From CAMLOF01 sp041913045 (lineage in GTDB: Bacteria > Pseudomonadota > Gammaproteobacteria > Burkholderiales > Burkholderiaceae_C), in the NCBI GenBank assembly GCA_041913045.1, contig JAYSGB010000036.1:1-43102 (forward strand): a stretch of 43,102 nucleotides of DNA, in the 5' to 3' direction. Numbering within the stretch: the first letter of the stretch is position 1; every line of letters begins with the position of its first letter. Under the pieces are notes generated by a model. The model did not search any database, was not told where the DNA came from, and saw nothing but the letters and a program-made list of their open reading frames with translations. The position numbers and the translations under genes are program-made. Positions 31,930-39,800 of the stretch are shown one piece after another.

Positions 31930-32341
31930 ACGCTCACCACAAACGGTGCCAAAGTTCGCTAGGAATGCTATGAATTAGATCTAAGTGCTTCTTTTGCTCG
32001 CTATGGTCGTCTGTAATGTGATTGAATTTTACAATGACCTGGAAATAAAGTCAACAAAAATCTTCACAAAACACAAAAAATGTGTTAAGAAAAATAATGT
32101 ATATACGTTCAAAAAAATGGCCTGTAAAGGCTATTTTGGGTGGGGTAAGGTCGGCTGTGCTTTATGTTTACTGTTGTGGTGGCATAGGGAGGTAAGAGTA
32201 GAGTGAGCCGGATGGGGCTGCTAAGCCATCGCAACCGCCAGCGGCAAGCTGAACCTCGCAGATGTGGTCTGGAAAATCCTGTCCACGAGATAAAGGTAAG
32301 AAAAGAGGACATAATGACCCACTTCTAACCTGGAGAAGTTA
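31930..32341. other. AT-rich divergent intergenic region between ardA operon and dcm
   Basis: About 410 bp with no supported gene. An AT-rich stretch at about 32030-32115 has an ACACA/TGTGT inverted pair around an A-run. A four-codon reading frame with its own GAGGAC site (ATG at 32314) lies just before the methyltransferase start. It probably holds the promoter of the restriction-modification genes. Confidence 0.5.
32306..32320. promoter_or_regulatory. Candidate methyltransferase autoregulatory operator
   Basis: AGGACATAATGACCC agrees at 11 of 15 positions with AGGACAAATTGTCCT, the operator I recall for M.SsoII, a related cytosine methyltransferase whose N-terminal helix-turn-helix represses its own gene. 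The match lies 22 bp before the methyltransferase start, and that enzyme also has an N-terminal helix-turn-helix. The symmetry is weak. Confidence 0.35.
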
Positions 32342-33595
32342 ATGTCAGTTGATGCCGTCGCTCTGCTGAGAGAAGCGCGTAGTCTTTACAGTCAGCGGCA
32401 GATAGCCTCGCATGTCGGTAAAGATGTCAAGACCGTCCGACGTTGGGAGAGTGGGGAGACTCCATGTCCCGTGATGCTGGAGCCAGCCCTGAGAGAGTTG
32501 TTGCGTCGGACGTCTACGGGGCGGAGCGATGCGGCTACCTTCCGTTTTATTGATCTGTTCGCAGGGATTGGTGGAATCCGGATGGGCTTTGAAGCGTTGG
32601 GTGGGCAGTGTGCGTTCACCAGCGAATGGGACGGCTATGCCCAGAAAACTTATGCAGAAAACTACCCCAGTGACCATCCGATAAACGGCGACATCACACA
32701 AATTTCCGCAGCAGACGTGCCCGATCATGATGTGCTGCTAGCTGGGTTCCCCTGCCAGCCTTTTTCCATTGCAGGCGTTTCCAAGAAAAACGCCTTAGGT
32801 CGTGCGCATGGTTTCGCATGTGACACCCAAGGCACCTTATTTTTCGATGTCTGTCGGATTCTTGAAGAGAAACGTCCTAAGGCGTTTCTTCTGGAAAACG
32901 TGAAAAACCTCATGTCGCATGACAAGGGGCGAACTTGGGACGTGATCAAGAGTTCATTGATAGAGTTGGGATATGACATCGCTCCGCGCGTGGTGGATGG
33001 CGCTCACTTTGTGCCACAGCACCGAGAGCGAATACTGATCGTGGGCTTCCGCAAGGAGGACAGGGTTGCTTTTGACTGGGAAGATGTTTTGCTGCCGCCA
33101 AAGGGCATGCGAACAATGAAGGATATTCTTCATCGTGACGATGGAACCGAGCCTGTGTTGCCGTGGGATGGGGATCGTTTCTTCAGCCATAACAACAACA
33201 AGGTTCAAGAAAAATACACTCTTACCCCGAAGCTTTGGCAGTATCTGCAGGACTATGCGGCCAAACACAGGGCAAAGGGCAATGGCTTCGGTTACGGCAT
33301 GGTGTTCCCGAACTCTGTGGCACGCACCCTGTCCGCGCGTTACTACAAGGACGGCTCGGAGATCCTTGTTTACCAAGGTGAGGGGATCAATCCGCGCAGA
33401 CTTACGCCGCGCGAGTGTGCCCGACTGATGGGTTTCCCGGATACTTTTCGGATCCCGGTGTCCGATACGCGAGCCTACAAACAGTTTGGCAACAGCGTGG
33501 TGATGCCCGTAATGCATGAAGTGGCCAGAGCAATGGTTCCCCACATCACCGGGCAGGTGGACCAGCGCGTCATGGAGAAGCGGGTTGCAGCCTGA
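32342..33595 (+). CDS. dcm: Dcm-family DNA (cytosine-5) methyltransferase
   Basis: A 417-residue enzyme with a GGAGAAG site. Residues 1-60 hold a helix-turn-helix (SQRQIASHVGKDVKTVRRWE). The catalytic domain then follows E. coli Dcm very closely: FRFIDLFAGIGGIRMGFEAL, GFPCQPFSIAGVSKK with Cys 138 as nucleophile, ENVKNLMSHDKG, QHRERILIVGF, NGFGYGMVFPN, TLSARYYKDGSEIL and RAYKQFGNSVVMPV. It should methylate the inner C of CCWGG or a close variant such as CCNGG and protect DNA from the EcoRII-like enzyme. It is followed by vsr after 6 bp and then by the restriction gene. Confidence 0.95.
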   Translation: MSVDAVALLREARSLYSQRQIASHVGKDVKTVRRWESGETPCPVMLEPALRELLRRTSTGRSDAATFRFIDLFAGIGGIRMGFEALGGQCAFTSEWDGYAQKTYAENYPSDHPINGDITQISAADVPDHDVLLAGFPCQPFSIAGVSKKNALGRAHGFACDTQGTLFFDVCRILEEKRPKAFLLENVKNLMSHDKGRTWDVIKSSLIELGYDIAPRVVDGAHFVPQHRERILIVGFRKEDRVAFDWEDVLLPPKGMRTMKDILHRDDGTEPVLPWDGDRFFSHNNNKVQEKYTLTPKLWQYLQDYAAKHRAKGNGFGYGMVFPNSVARTLSARYYKDGSEILVYQGEGINPRRLTPRECARLMGFPDTFRIPVSDTRAYKQFGNSVVMPVMHEVARAMVPHITGQVDQRVMEKRVAA

Positions 33596-33601
33596 TCACA
33601 G

Positions 33602-34054
33602 ATGGCCGACATTGTTGACCGCGCCACCCGAAGCAGGATGATGTCGGGTGTCCGTGGGAAGGATACGAAAATTGAGGTGGCCGTCAGGAAAGACCTGTTC
33701 GCGCGGGGGTACCGGTATCTGGTCAATGACGGACGGCTTCCCGGAAAGCCAGACATTGTCTTGCCCAAACACCATGCGGTGGTGTTCGTGCATGGCTGCT
33801 ATTGGCACGGTCACGACTGCGCACTGTTTCGTCTCCCTGCCAGTAACAGGGAATTCTGGGCTACCAAGATTGGAAACAACCGGGAGCGTGATCACCGGTC
33901 TGTCTTGGGTCTAAGGGCACTGGGATGGCGTGTGGCGGTTGTATGGGAATGCGCCCTGAGGGGGAGCGGTAAACTGGGTCTGGAAGAGGTCACCCGCCAG
34001 CTTGATGAATGGCTACATGGGGCGGGGGAAGAAATCACAATCCGGGGAAGCTGA
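33602..34054 (+). CDS. vsr: Very short patch repair endonuclease Vsr
   Basis: A 150-residue protein with the Vsr marks RSRMMSGVRGKDTKIEVAVR, GKPDIVLPKHHAVVFVHGCY and WHGHDC, then ATKIGNNRERD. Vsr cuts beside T in T-G mismatches made when 5-methylcytosine in Dcm sites deaminates, starting repair back to C-G. It lies 6 bp after the methyltransferase gene and its stop overlaps the start of the restriction gene (TGATG), so the three are one unit. Five of its 19 Arg codons are AGG, unlike the flanking chromosomal genes. Confidence 0.95.
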   Translation: MADIVDRATRSRMMSGVRGKDTKIEVAVRKDLFARGYRYLVNDGRLPGKPDIVLPKHHAVVFVHGCYWHGHDCALFRLPASNREFWATKIGNNRERDHRSVLGLRALGWRVAVVWECALRGSGKLGLEEVTRQLDEWLHGAGEEITIRGS

Positions 34055-35277
34055 TGAAAAAAGGGTACATGTCTGAATATTTCACGGACATTGCATGCAA
34101 GCGCCTGAGTGCAGTGGAGGCGCTGCGCCACCGTTCAAATCAGCATGAGTTTAACGGGGTCAATAAGCTAAGGCAGATGCTCGGAACGGAGCGCCGGAAA
34201 TACCAAACCAAATTCATATATTTGTCAGACGATGATCAGGATCCTGTAACGGATGCAGGTTACCTGTCTTGGTATGATGGCCGAGAAGCCAATCCGGATA
34301 GATCCCCTGAATACAGGTTGTACTACCCAGACACAAAGGTTACGGATCGGGCGGGCGAGAATGACCTGCTAGTCATTGGGCGCAGGCCGGATGACAGCCT
34401 GGTGGTGATCATCGCCGAAGCCGGTACCACTGCGGAGAACCAGGTGGCTTGGCTTTTCGGCGTCACGGACCTGAATGACAAAAGGTACGTTATCAGAACG
34501 GAAGAGGAGGCCGGCCGGATGGAGTTGGCATTCGCAGCCCGCCAAGTCTTGGAACTGATTGGGGTTGAGGTTGATGTCCAAGCTCCTGACTATCTTGAGC
34601 TGATGTTGGAAAAATTCGGCGGTGTCTTTCCCAAAACCCGAGAGTTTTCCGCGTTTGCGCGAGATACACTTCGGGGCATAGAGCCGGGCGATGATCCTGA
34701 CCAAGTCTTGCTTTCTTGGATGGAGCAGGAGGAAAAGCTGTTCAGGACGCTGGAAAGGCATCTCATCGTGGACAGGCTGAAGCAGGGGTTTGGGGAGGAT
34801 GTTGATGCTTTCATCAACTACTCGCTGAGTATCCAGAACCGCCGTAAGTCAAGAGCCGGGAGTGCTTTGGAAAACCATCTGGCGTTCCTGTTTTCTGCTC
34901 ATGGTATCCGTCACAGCCGCACTTCCTTAACCGAAGGTAAATCAAAGCCTGACTTCCTATTTCCCGGGCATTTGGAATATCACGACCCTGTTTGGCCAGC
35001 AGACCGACTAACCATGCTTGGCGTAAAGTCAAGCTGCAAGGACCGCTGGCGCCAAGTCCTCGCTGAGGCCGACCGTATTCCAGATAAGCACCTCCTAACG
35101 TTGGAGCCTGGAATTAGCCGAAACCAGACCGACGAGATGCGTGCCAAAGGCGTCAGTCTGGTTCTGCCGCGGATGATCCATAATAGCTACCAGCCCATCC
35201 AGCAGGGGTGGCTGATGGATGTATCGGATTTCATCTGGCTGGTTAAGGAGCGTCAGTCATCAGGGCTGTCAGCCTGA
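34054..35277 (+). CDS. EcoRII-like type II restriction endonuclease
   Basis: A 407-residue protein from ATG 34054, with GGGGAAG upstream. The C-terminal 150 residues match the EcoRII catalytic domain: NRRKSRAGSALENHLAFLF, SKPDFLFPG, LGVKSSCKDRWRQVLAEADR and KHLLTLEPGIS, giving the PD-(D/E)xK centre. The first 230 residues (KRLSAVEALRHRSNQHEFNG and a LLVIGRRPDDSLVVIIAEAG strand region) do not resemble the EcoRII effector domain, so allosteric control may differ. It should cut unmethylated CCWGG-like sites. It is coupled to vsr. Confidence 0.92.
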   Translation: MKKGYMSEYFTDIACKRLSAVEALRHRSNQHEFNGVNKLRQMLGTERRKYQTKFIYLSDDDQDPVTDAGYLSWYDGREANPDRSPEYRLYYPDTKVTDRAGENDLLVIGRRPDDSLVVIIAEAGTTAENQVAWLFGVTDLNDKRYVIRTEEEAGRMELAFAARQVLELIGVEVDVQAPDYLELMLEKFGGVFPKTREFSAFARDTLRGIEPGDDPDQVLLSWMEQEEKLFRTLERHLIVDRLKQGFGEDVDAFINYSLSIQNRRKSRAGSALENHLAFLFSAHGIRHSRTSLTEGKSKPDFLFPGHLEYHDPVWPADRLTMLGVKSSCKDRWRQVLAEADRIPDKHLLTLEPGISRNQTDEMRAKGVSLVLPRMIHNSYQPIQQGWLMDVSDFIWLVKERQSSGLSA

Positions 35278-35373
35278 CTGCTCTATGGGTTTGACTGCAT
35301 AAATACGACTGAAGCGTATTGGCGATGGTGGGACACTGGTGATTATGCCGGGCTTTGTCGGGAAGGTAAGACT

Positions 35374-35607
35374 ATGTATGTGCGAGGCGACACTATTGAA
35401 ATTCTTCCCGCATTTCAGGACGAAGGGGATGGGCAGTACCTCTGGGTCTGCGTGACCGACGAGGAAAAAGGGAGAGTAGACATAAGTCCGATTGGAACGG
35501 GCTTGGCTTTTCCGCCTGTCTATTCGGTGCAGAGCAGTTGGATTTGCTCCTCGCCCTGCCAAGACGATGCATGCCGAGCGGCTACCCGCCCCCAGTTGAG
35601 TTCATGA
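35374..35607 (+). CDS. Small unknown protein after the restriction gene
   Basis: A 77-residue frame with GGAAGG before its ATG. The first 55 residues (MYVRGDTIEILPAFQDEGDG, then VCVTDEEKGRVDISPIG) look like a genuine small beta-rich protein with even codon use; the last 20, rich in Cys and Ser, look like chance sequence and may reflect a frameshift. It is in the same direction as the restriction gene, 96 bp later. Not recognised. Confidence 0.5.
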   Translation: MYVRGDTIEILPAFQDEGDGQYLWVCVTDEEKGRVDISPIGTGLAFPPVYSVQSSWICSSPCQDDACRAATRPQLSS

Positions 35608-35629
35608 GTCGTTGACCTGTCTTGCGCGA

Positions 35630-35651
35630 CTTGGAGTCTGTAAGCTCCAAG
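35630..35651. terminator. Hairpin between convergent genes
   Basis: CTTGGAG (35630-35636) and CTCCAAG (35645-35651) form a perfect 7-bp stem with an 8-nt loop between the plus-strand restriction run and the minus-strand winged-helix-like gene. No T-run follows, so it is only a possible two-way terminator. Confidence 0.4.
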
Positions 35652-35708
35652 AGTTGATATTAGCTTTCATTCTCGCAGGACAGGCCAGTGTTTTCAGGCC
35701 GAGGCAGG

Positions 35709-36224
35709 TCAAACCTTGCCCTCAAACTTTGGCTGTTTGCCAGTCGCCGGCAGAAGCGGTTTTTTGCTCAGGCCTGCTTCCAAATCTTCAGCGCGTTGGA
35801 CTGCTTGGAGTTCTTTTGTGAGGGCGGTCAGCGATGAGATTTCGGCTTGTATGCTGTCCAGTATGAAGGCTCTCAACAAGGCTTGGCTCATGTTGATAGG
35901 CTGGGACGAAGGCACTTTCAGGCTAGAACGCCATTTGTCCTCTGCCTTTGGCTTGCTGGTGGTGGTCTTTTCAGACTTGGCCGGTTTGCTGGCAGTGATC
36001 TCGCTGCTTGCTGGCTTGGTGAGCATGTCGGCCACGGCATGGATACTGTAGAGAATTTTTCCACCGATGGTCAGGTGTGGAAAACCCAGCTTGTTCTCTT
36101 TGCGCAGGAGACTTTGGTGCTTGACACTGATACCCAGTATGGGCTCAAGTTGCTTTGGTGTCAGAACCTCTTTGCCACCTGACCGAGTTCGTAGGTAGGC
36201 AACCAAATTGCTCGTTTGCTCCAT
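35709..36224 (-). CDS. Helix-turn-helix protein downstream of the intron-tRNA
   Basis: A 171-residue protein from ATG 36224 (MEQTSNLVAYLRTRSGGKEV); GAGGAGGT 7 nt upstream decides the start. Residues 22-68 look like a MerR/excisionase-type winged helix (TPKQLEPILGISVKHQSLLR, then GFPHLTIGGKILYSIHAVAD). A Ser/Lys/Thr-rich linker and a helical C-terminus (SQALLRAFILDSIQAEISSL) follow. It starts 27 nt after the tRNA-Arg gene on the same strand, so both may be on one RNA. It could be a recombination directionality factor or a transcription regulator. Confidence 0.7.
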   Translation of the reverse strand: MEQTSNLVAYLRTRSGGKEVLTPKQLEPILGISVKHQSLLRKENKLGFPHLTIGGKILYSIHAVADMLTKPASSEITASKPAKSEKTTTSKPKAEDKWRSSLKVPSSQPINMSQALLRAFILDSIQAEISSLTALTKELQAVQRAEDLEAGLSKKPLLPATGKQPKFEGKV

Positions 36225-36250
36225 GTGCGCCACCTCCTCATGCTGTGCGG

Positions 36251-36539
36251 TGGTCTCCCCGACAGGAATCGAACCTGTATTTGAAACTTCATACCACTAT
36301 GGCTTTCGCCACCGACTTGTCGTTTGTGGTCTGGACTATGCCTTTGCCATAAGCGTTGCGCTCTTAGGCAGGAGCCGTCTAGTCTCTACACCTTCCAAGA
36401 TTGATCTTGGCTTGGCTCGGCGTTGCCACGGCCAGAATGGCCAGAGGGTTCACCGAATTTGACCCCATTCAGTCACTGCTTTCGCCTGCGACTGCCCATT
36501 AAAAGGAGGTTTCCGTTCTATCCATTGAACTACAGGGAG
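36251..36539 (-). tRNA. Element-borne tRNA-Arg(CCU) with a group I intron
   Basis: Exon 1 (36504-36539, 36 nt) and exon 2 (36251-36289, 39 nt) join to a complete 75-nt tRNA. The acceptor is CTCCCTG/CGGGGAG (one U-G pair), the D arm GTTC/GAAC, the anticodon stem GAAAC/GTTTC with loop CTCCTAA and anticodon CCU, and the T arm ACAGG/CCTGT, with encoded ACCA. The split is right after anticodon base 36. It differs from the broken host tRNA-Arg(CCU) in acceptor and anticodon stems, so it came with the element and is not a copy of the host gene. Confidence 0.95.
36290..36503 (-). ncRNA. Group I intron (IC3, Azoarcus-like) in tRNA-Arg(CCU)
   Basis: A 214-nt intron with no coding frame. The minus strand holds GTCAAATTCGGTGAA, TGGCAACGCCGAGCCAAG, GGTGTAGAGACTAGACGGC, TGCCTAAG and AAGGCATAGTCCAG, all nearly the same as in the Azoarcus tRNA-Ile intron core (P4-P6, P7, P3). 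A GGCGAAAGCC P9-like hairpin is present and the last base is the terminal G. The 5' exon ends CCU, and GGG at intron positions 7-9 gives a 3-bp P1 with the U-G pair at the splice site, as short as in Azoarcus. Self-splicing is expected. Confidence 0.93.
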
Positions 36540-36769
36540 CCCAACCTCGTATATTAGCAGGTTGTTGCCCCTAGGCGGTTTCTCTCTCTCATGTCAAGGG
36601 TCAAGGGCTGCATGAGTTGTGTCTCGTGGTGGTCTTGTTGGTTACTGGCAACACCGCATGGGACAAATTTGGGACACGAAAAATGGAAAAATGTCAGAAA
36701 AAATCAGGAAAAATAGGGATAAAAGTCTTTATAAAACAATGACTTGTAAAAAATTGGAGCCACTGTCAA
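36540..36769. other. Right-end noncoding region of the element
   Basis: No gene. On the minus strand a TAATAT box (36551-36556) lies 11 bp before the tRNA start and is a possible -10 element with no clear -35. The 19-bp direct repeat is at 36659-36677, 92 bp inside the right core. The rest is AT-rich. Confidence 0.5.
36659..36677. repeat. Right copy of the 19-bp terminal direct repeat
   Basis: TGGGACAAATTTGGGACAC, identical to 26022-26040 and in the same orientation. Probably integrase arm-binding sites at the right end. Confidence 0.85.
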
Positions 36770-36781
36770 CCGCTTAGGAGG
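36770..36781. repeat. Right attachment core (attR)
   Basis: CCGCTTAGGAGG, identical to 25937-25948, at the broken end of the 5' half of the host tRNA-Arg(CCU). Confidence 0.9.
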
Positions 36782-36811
36782 CGGCCGTTCTATCCATTGA
36801 ACTACGAGGAG
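36770..36811 (-). pseudogene. 5' part of the split host tRNA-Arg(CCU)
   Basis: The minus strand reads acceptor CTCCTCG, TA, D arm GTTC-AATGGATA-GAAC, G, anticodon stem GCCGC, loop CTCCTAA and GCGG, then passes straight into element sequence (TTGACAGTGG) that cannot supply the variable loop, T arm or acceptor strand. The 3' half is at 25904-25948. The gene is therefore inactive as it stands. Confidence 0.92.
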
Positions 36812-36846
36812 GCCGGGCCGGATTGTACCGGGCCACGGGCGCCCGT

Positions 36847-39800
36847 TCAGTCGAAGCGCCGCGTGAAGATGAGGTCTATCGCGTTGTCGTCGCCCGCCTG
36901 GGCGCGCAGGGTCACGTAGCGCGACACGTCGTAAAGCACGGCCACCGTGCCCATCACGCCCACCACGCTGCGCGAATAGCTCAGGTAGAGCTGGTTGGAG
37001 ATGCGTTTGCCCAGAGTGAGCGCGGCAGCCGTCGTGGTGCCGTCGGGGTTGGTGCCTTCGCCCTGGAATGAAAGCTCGTCCAACCCCAGCGCGCGGGTCA
37101 GCGAGCCGTCACCCGTGCGGCCTTGCCCGCTGAGCAGAGCCAGAGCCGCCTGTTGCAGCACAGCGGCCTCGGCGCCTGCGCCAGTGGCCGGGCGGCCTAG
37201 CACCAGCCAGGCCAGTTTCTCGCTGTCGGGCAGGTCGGGGTCGGCGTACAGGCGCACGCGCGGCGAGCGGGCGGTGCCGCTGATCTGCACGCCCACCTTC
37301 TGCGTGGGGTGCGGCCGCAGCGCCAGAATGTCCAGCGTCGGGTTGTCGTACGCGCCGTTGAAACGCACCACGCCTTCTTCAATGCTCAACGACTGCCCGT
37401 AGGCCCGGTACGTGCCTCGCACGGTGCGCACCTGGCCGGTCAACTGCGGTGCACTTTGGCTGGGGCTGCTCGTGAGTTGCAACCGCCCGGCCAGCCAGGT
37501 GTGCACACCCTGTCCGCGAACCTGGAAGTCATCGCCCAAGCCCAGATCCAGTTGCACGTGGGCTTGCACGGGCGTGCCGCTGGCGGTGGTGGTGGGGCGC
37601 TGCTGGCCGCGCACCACCACGTCGTCGCTCAGGGTGGGGGTGGATTCGTCGGGCAGCAGGAAGAGGGCCTGGTCGGCCCGCAGGCGGCCGGACACGTCGA
37701 GCCGCTGCCCGCGCAGACGCGCGTCAACGTTGCCACTGAGCGTGAGGCGCCGGTCGGCACGGGCCAGCAGACGCAGCTGTTGTGCCTGGAGCTTCAGTTC
37801 GATGTCGGGTTCGCGGCGGGGTGGGGTGCCTTCTACGGCTGGCAGCAGCGGCCACGTGGCCGAGCCGCTGCCGGTGAGCAGCCCGCCTTGTTCGCCGCCC
37901 GCGCCACGCAGGCGCAGGCTGTCGATGCGCACGGTGTCGCCATCCAGCCGGGCGAGCAGTTGGCCGTCGGTGAAGTCCAGCCCGTCGAGCAAAGAGCGCA
38001 GGGCCAGGTCGTCGGCTTGCAGGGTGCCGCGCCACAGGGGCTGCTGTCGGGTGCCGCTCAGGGTGGCGTCGGCCTGGAGCCTGCCGCGTACACGCCAGCC
38101 GGGCGGCGCCAGGCGCGACCACAAACCCACCTGGGGCAGCGCCGCCTGCACTCGCCCTTGCAGCGGTGCGGTCTCCGGCCAACTCCAGGATGCGTCCTGG
38201 GTGGGCGGGGCAAGCTCTGTGCGTGCGTCGGCCTGGATCTGCCCGGCATTCTGGCTTTGCCAACGCAGCTGTGTGCTCAGGGCGCGGCCTGTGAGTTCGA
38301 CCACCGCCGCCACCTCACTCACGCCTGCTGCCAGCCGTTCGGCACGTTGCCCTTCGCCCGTCACCAGGGCCAGGTCGCCATTGGTGCGGCGCAGCGACAG
38401 GCGGGCTTGTGCCGGGCGTGCTGTTGCTGCCTGCTGAAGCAAGGGCAAGCGCAAGTCCCAATCGGCCTGGAAGAGCAGTTCACCCGCCAAGCCTGCTGCT
38501 GCCATGGGGCCTTGTGGCGCGGCGGGGTTGGCCAGCCAGGCGTTGAGCCAGCTCAGTGCCAGCCCCTGGGCCTGCCCCCGGGTGGTGAGTTCGGCTTCGT
38601 TCCAGCGCAGCCCGTCCCAGGCCAGTGTCACCGGGTCGCGGGACATGGCGGGCGTGCCCGGCACAGGGTCGGGTTTGATCAGCAGGCGCCCGGCCTGCAA
38701 GTCCAGGGTGCCGTTGGTCCAATACGCCTCGGGTGTGCCTTGCAGGTTCAAGGTCGCGCCGTAGGGCAGGTTCCTGACCGTGCCTTGCAGGGTGAGTTCG
38801 TTCACCCTCATGCGAACATCGGGTCCGCGTTGGGTCCACGCCAACTGGCCTTGGGCTTGCAGTGCGGTCCGCAGGTTCCAGTCGCTGGTGCGCGCGGTGC
38901 CTTGGTGGCGCATCGCCAGTTGTGTAGGCTGGCCGGGCGCGGTGTTCCAATCCAGTGCCAGGGAGCCTTGGGCGTCCAAGGCAAGGTCCAGCCATTTAGC
39001 GGGCACGTGGCTTGATGGCTTCGCCGAGGGCAGCAACCGGTCGGCGGTGGCCAGCGTCTGGCGCAGCCAGCGTTGCAGTTCGCTGGCCTGTTGCAGCTCC
39101 ACTTCCAGTTGGCCTTGGTCGCGGGTCTGGGCTGGTCGGTTCGCTGCTTGTGGCTGCGGGGTAGTCAAACGCCACTGGCCTTTTGCCTGTGCTGTCAAAC
39201 CGGGCAGCCGGGCATCCAGCGTGCCGTCAAAGCGCCGGGCGGCCACGTCCAGCGTGCCCTGTGCGCTGGCCTCCACTTCCATGGCCTGCACGAGCACCTG
39301 CCGCAATTCCAGCAAACCGTTGTTCCAGCCCCCGTCTGCTTGCAGTTTGGGGGCGGGCAGGGCGCGGTTGCTGGTGCCGTGCCCGGCTTGGGGCCCGGCG
39401 CTGACTTCAAACCTTCCTGACGACGGCGGCAGTGCTCCACGGGCCTGCACTTTGGCCGACAGGTCCATCGGCTGCACGGCCAGGGTGCTCAACAGGGCGT
39501 TGGGGTGCAACCCCTGAACCTGCAATTCACCTTCCCAGCCTGTCAGGCGTTCACGCCAGGGCAACTGTGGTTGGGGGCGCAGTTGCGCCGTGGCGTGGGC
39601 CTGTAGCTGTGCGTTCGCCAGTTCGGCGTGCAGTTCGGTCAGCTTCCACTGGTCTGCCGTCATTTGCAGGTCTGCGCGCAGCTTGCCCAAAGGCAGTGCC
39701 TGGCGGTCCCAGGGGCCGGGTCGCAGGTTGGTCAGCTCGCCGCGCAGGCGCCATGCTGCGTCGCTGCGGTCAGCCAGCCATGCGCCACGCAGCCGTGTCA

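Larger units (their letters stand above)
25937..36781. mobile_element. Integrative mobilisable element in tRNA-Arg(CCU)
   Basis: A 10.8-kb island bounded by 12-bp direct repeats in a split tRNA gene. It is lower in GC than its flanks. It encodes a tyrosine integrase next to the left end, a ColE1-like mobilisation module, ArdA, a Dcm/Vsr/EcoRII-like cassette, a small winged-helix-like gene and an intron-containing tRNA-Arg(CCU) next to the right end. No type IV secretion, replication or partition gene is visible, so transfer would need a helper. A 19-bp direct repeat lies inside each end. Confidence 0.92.

Noticed and set aside
31985..32206. 73-codon plus-strand frame upstream of the methyltransferase
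   Set aside because: Lies in AT-rich promoter-like DNA, lacks a ribosome-binding site and has an implausible composition.
36251..36539. Two unrelated tRNA fragments instead of one gene
   Set aside because: The parts pair perfectly in acceptor and anticodon stems, and the spacer has the complete conserved core of an IC3 group I intron.
25937..36781. Self-transmissible conjugative element
   Set aside because: No type IV secretion ATPase, coupling protein or pilus gene is visible; only mobilisation genes are present.
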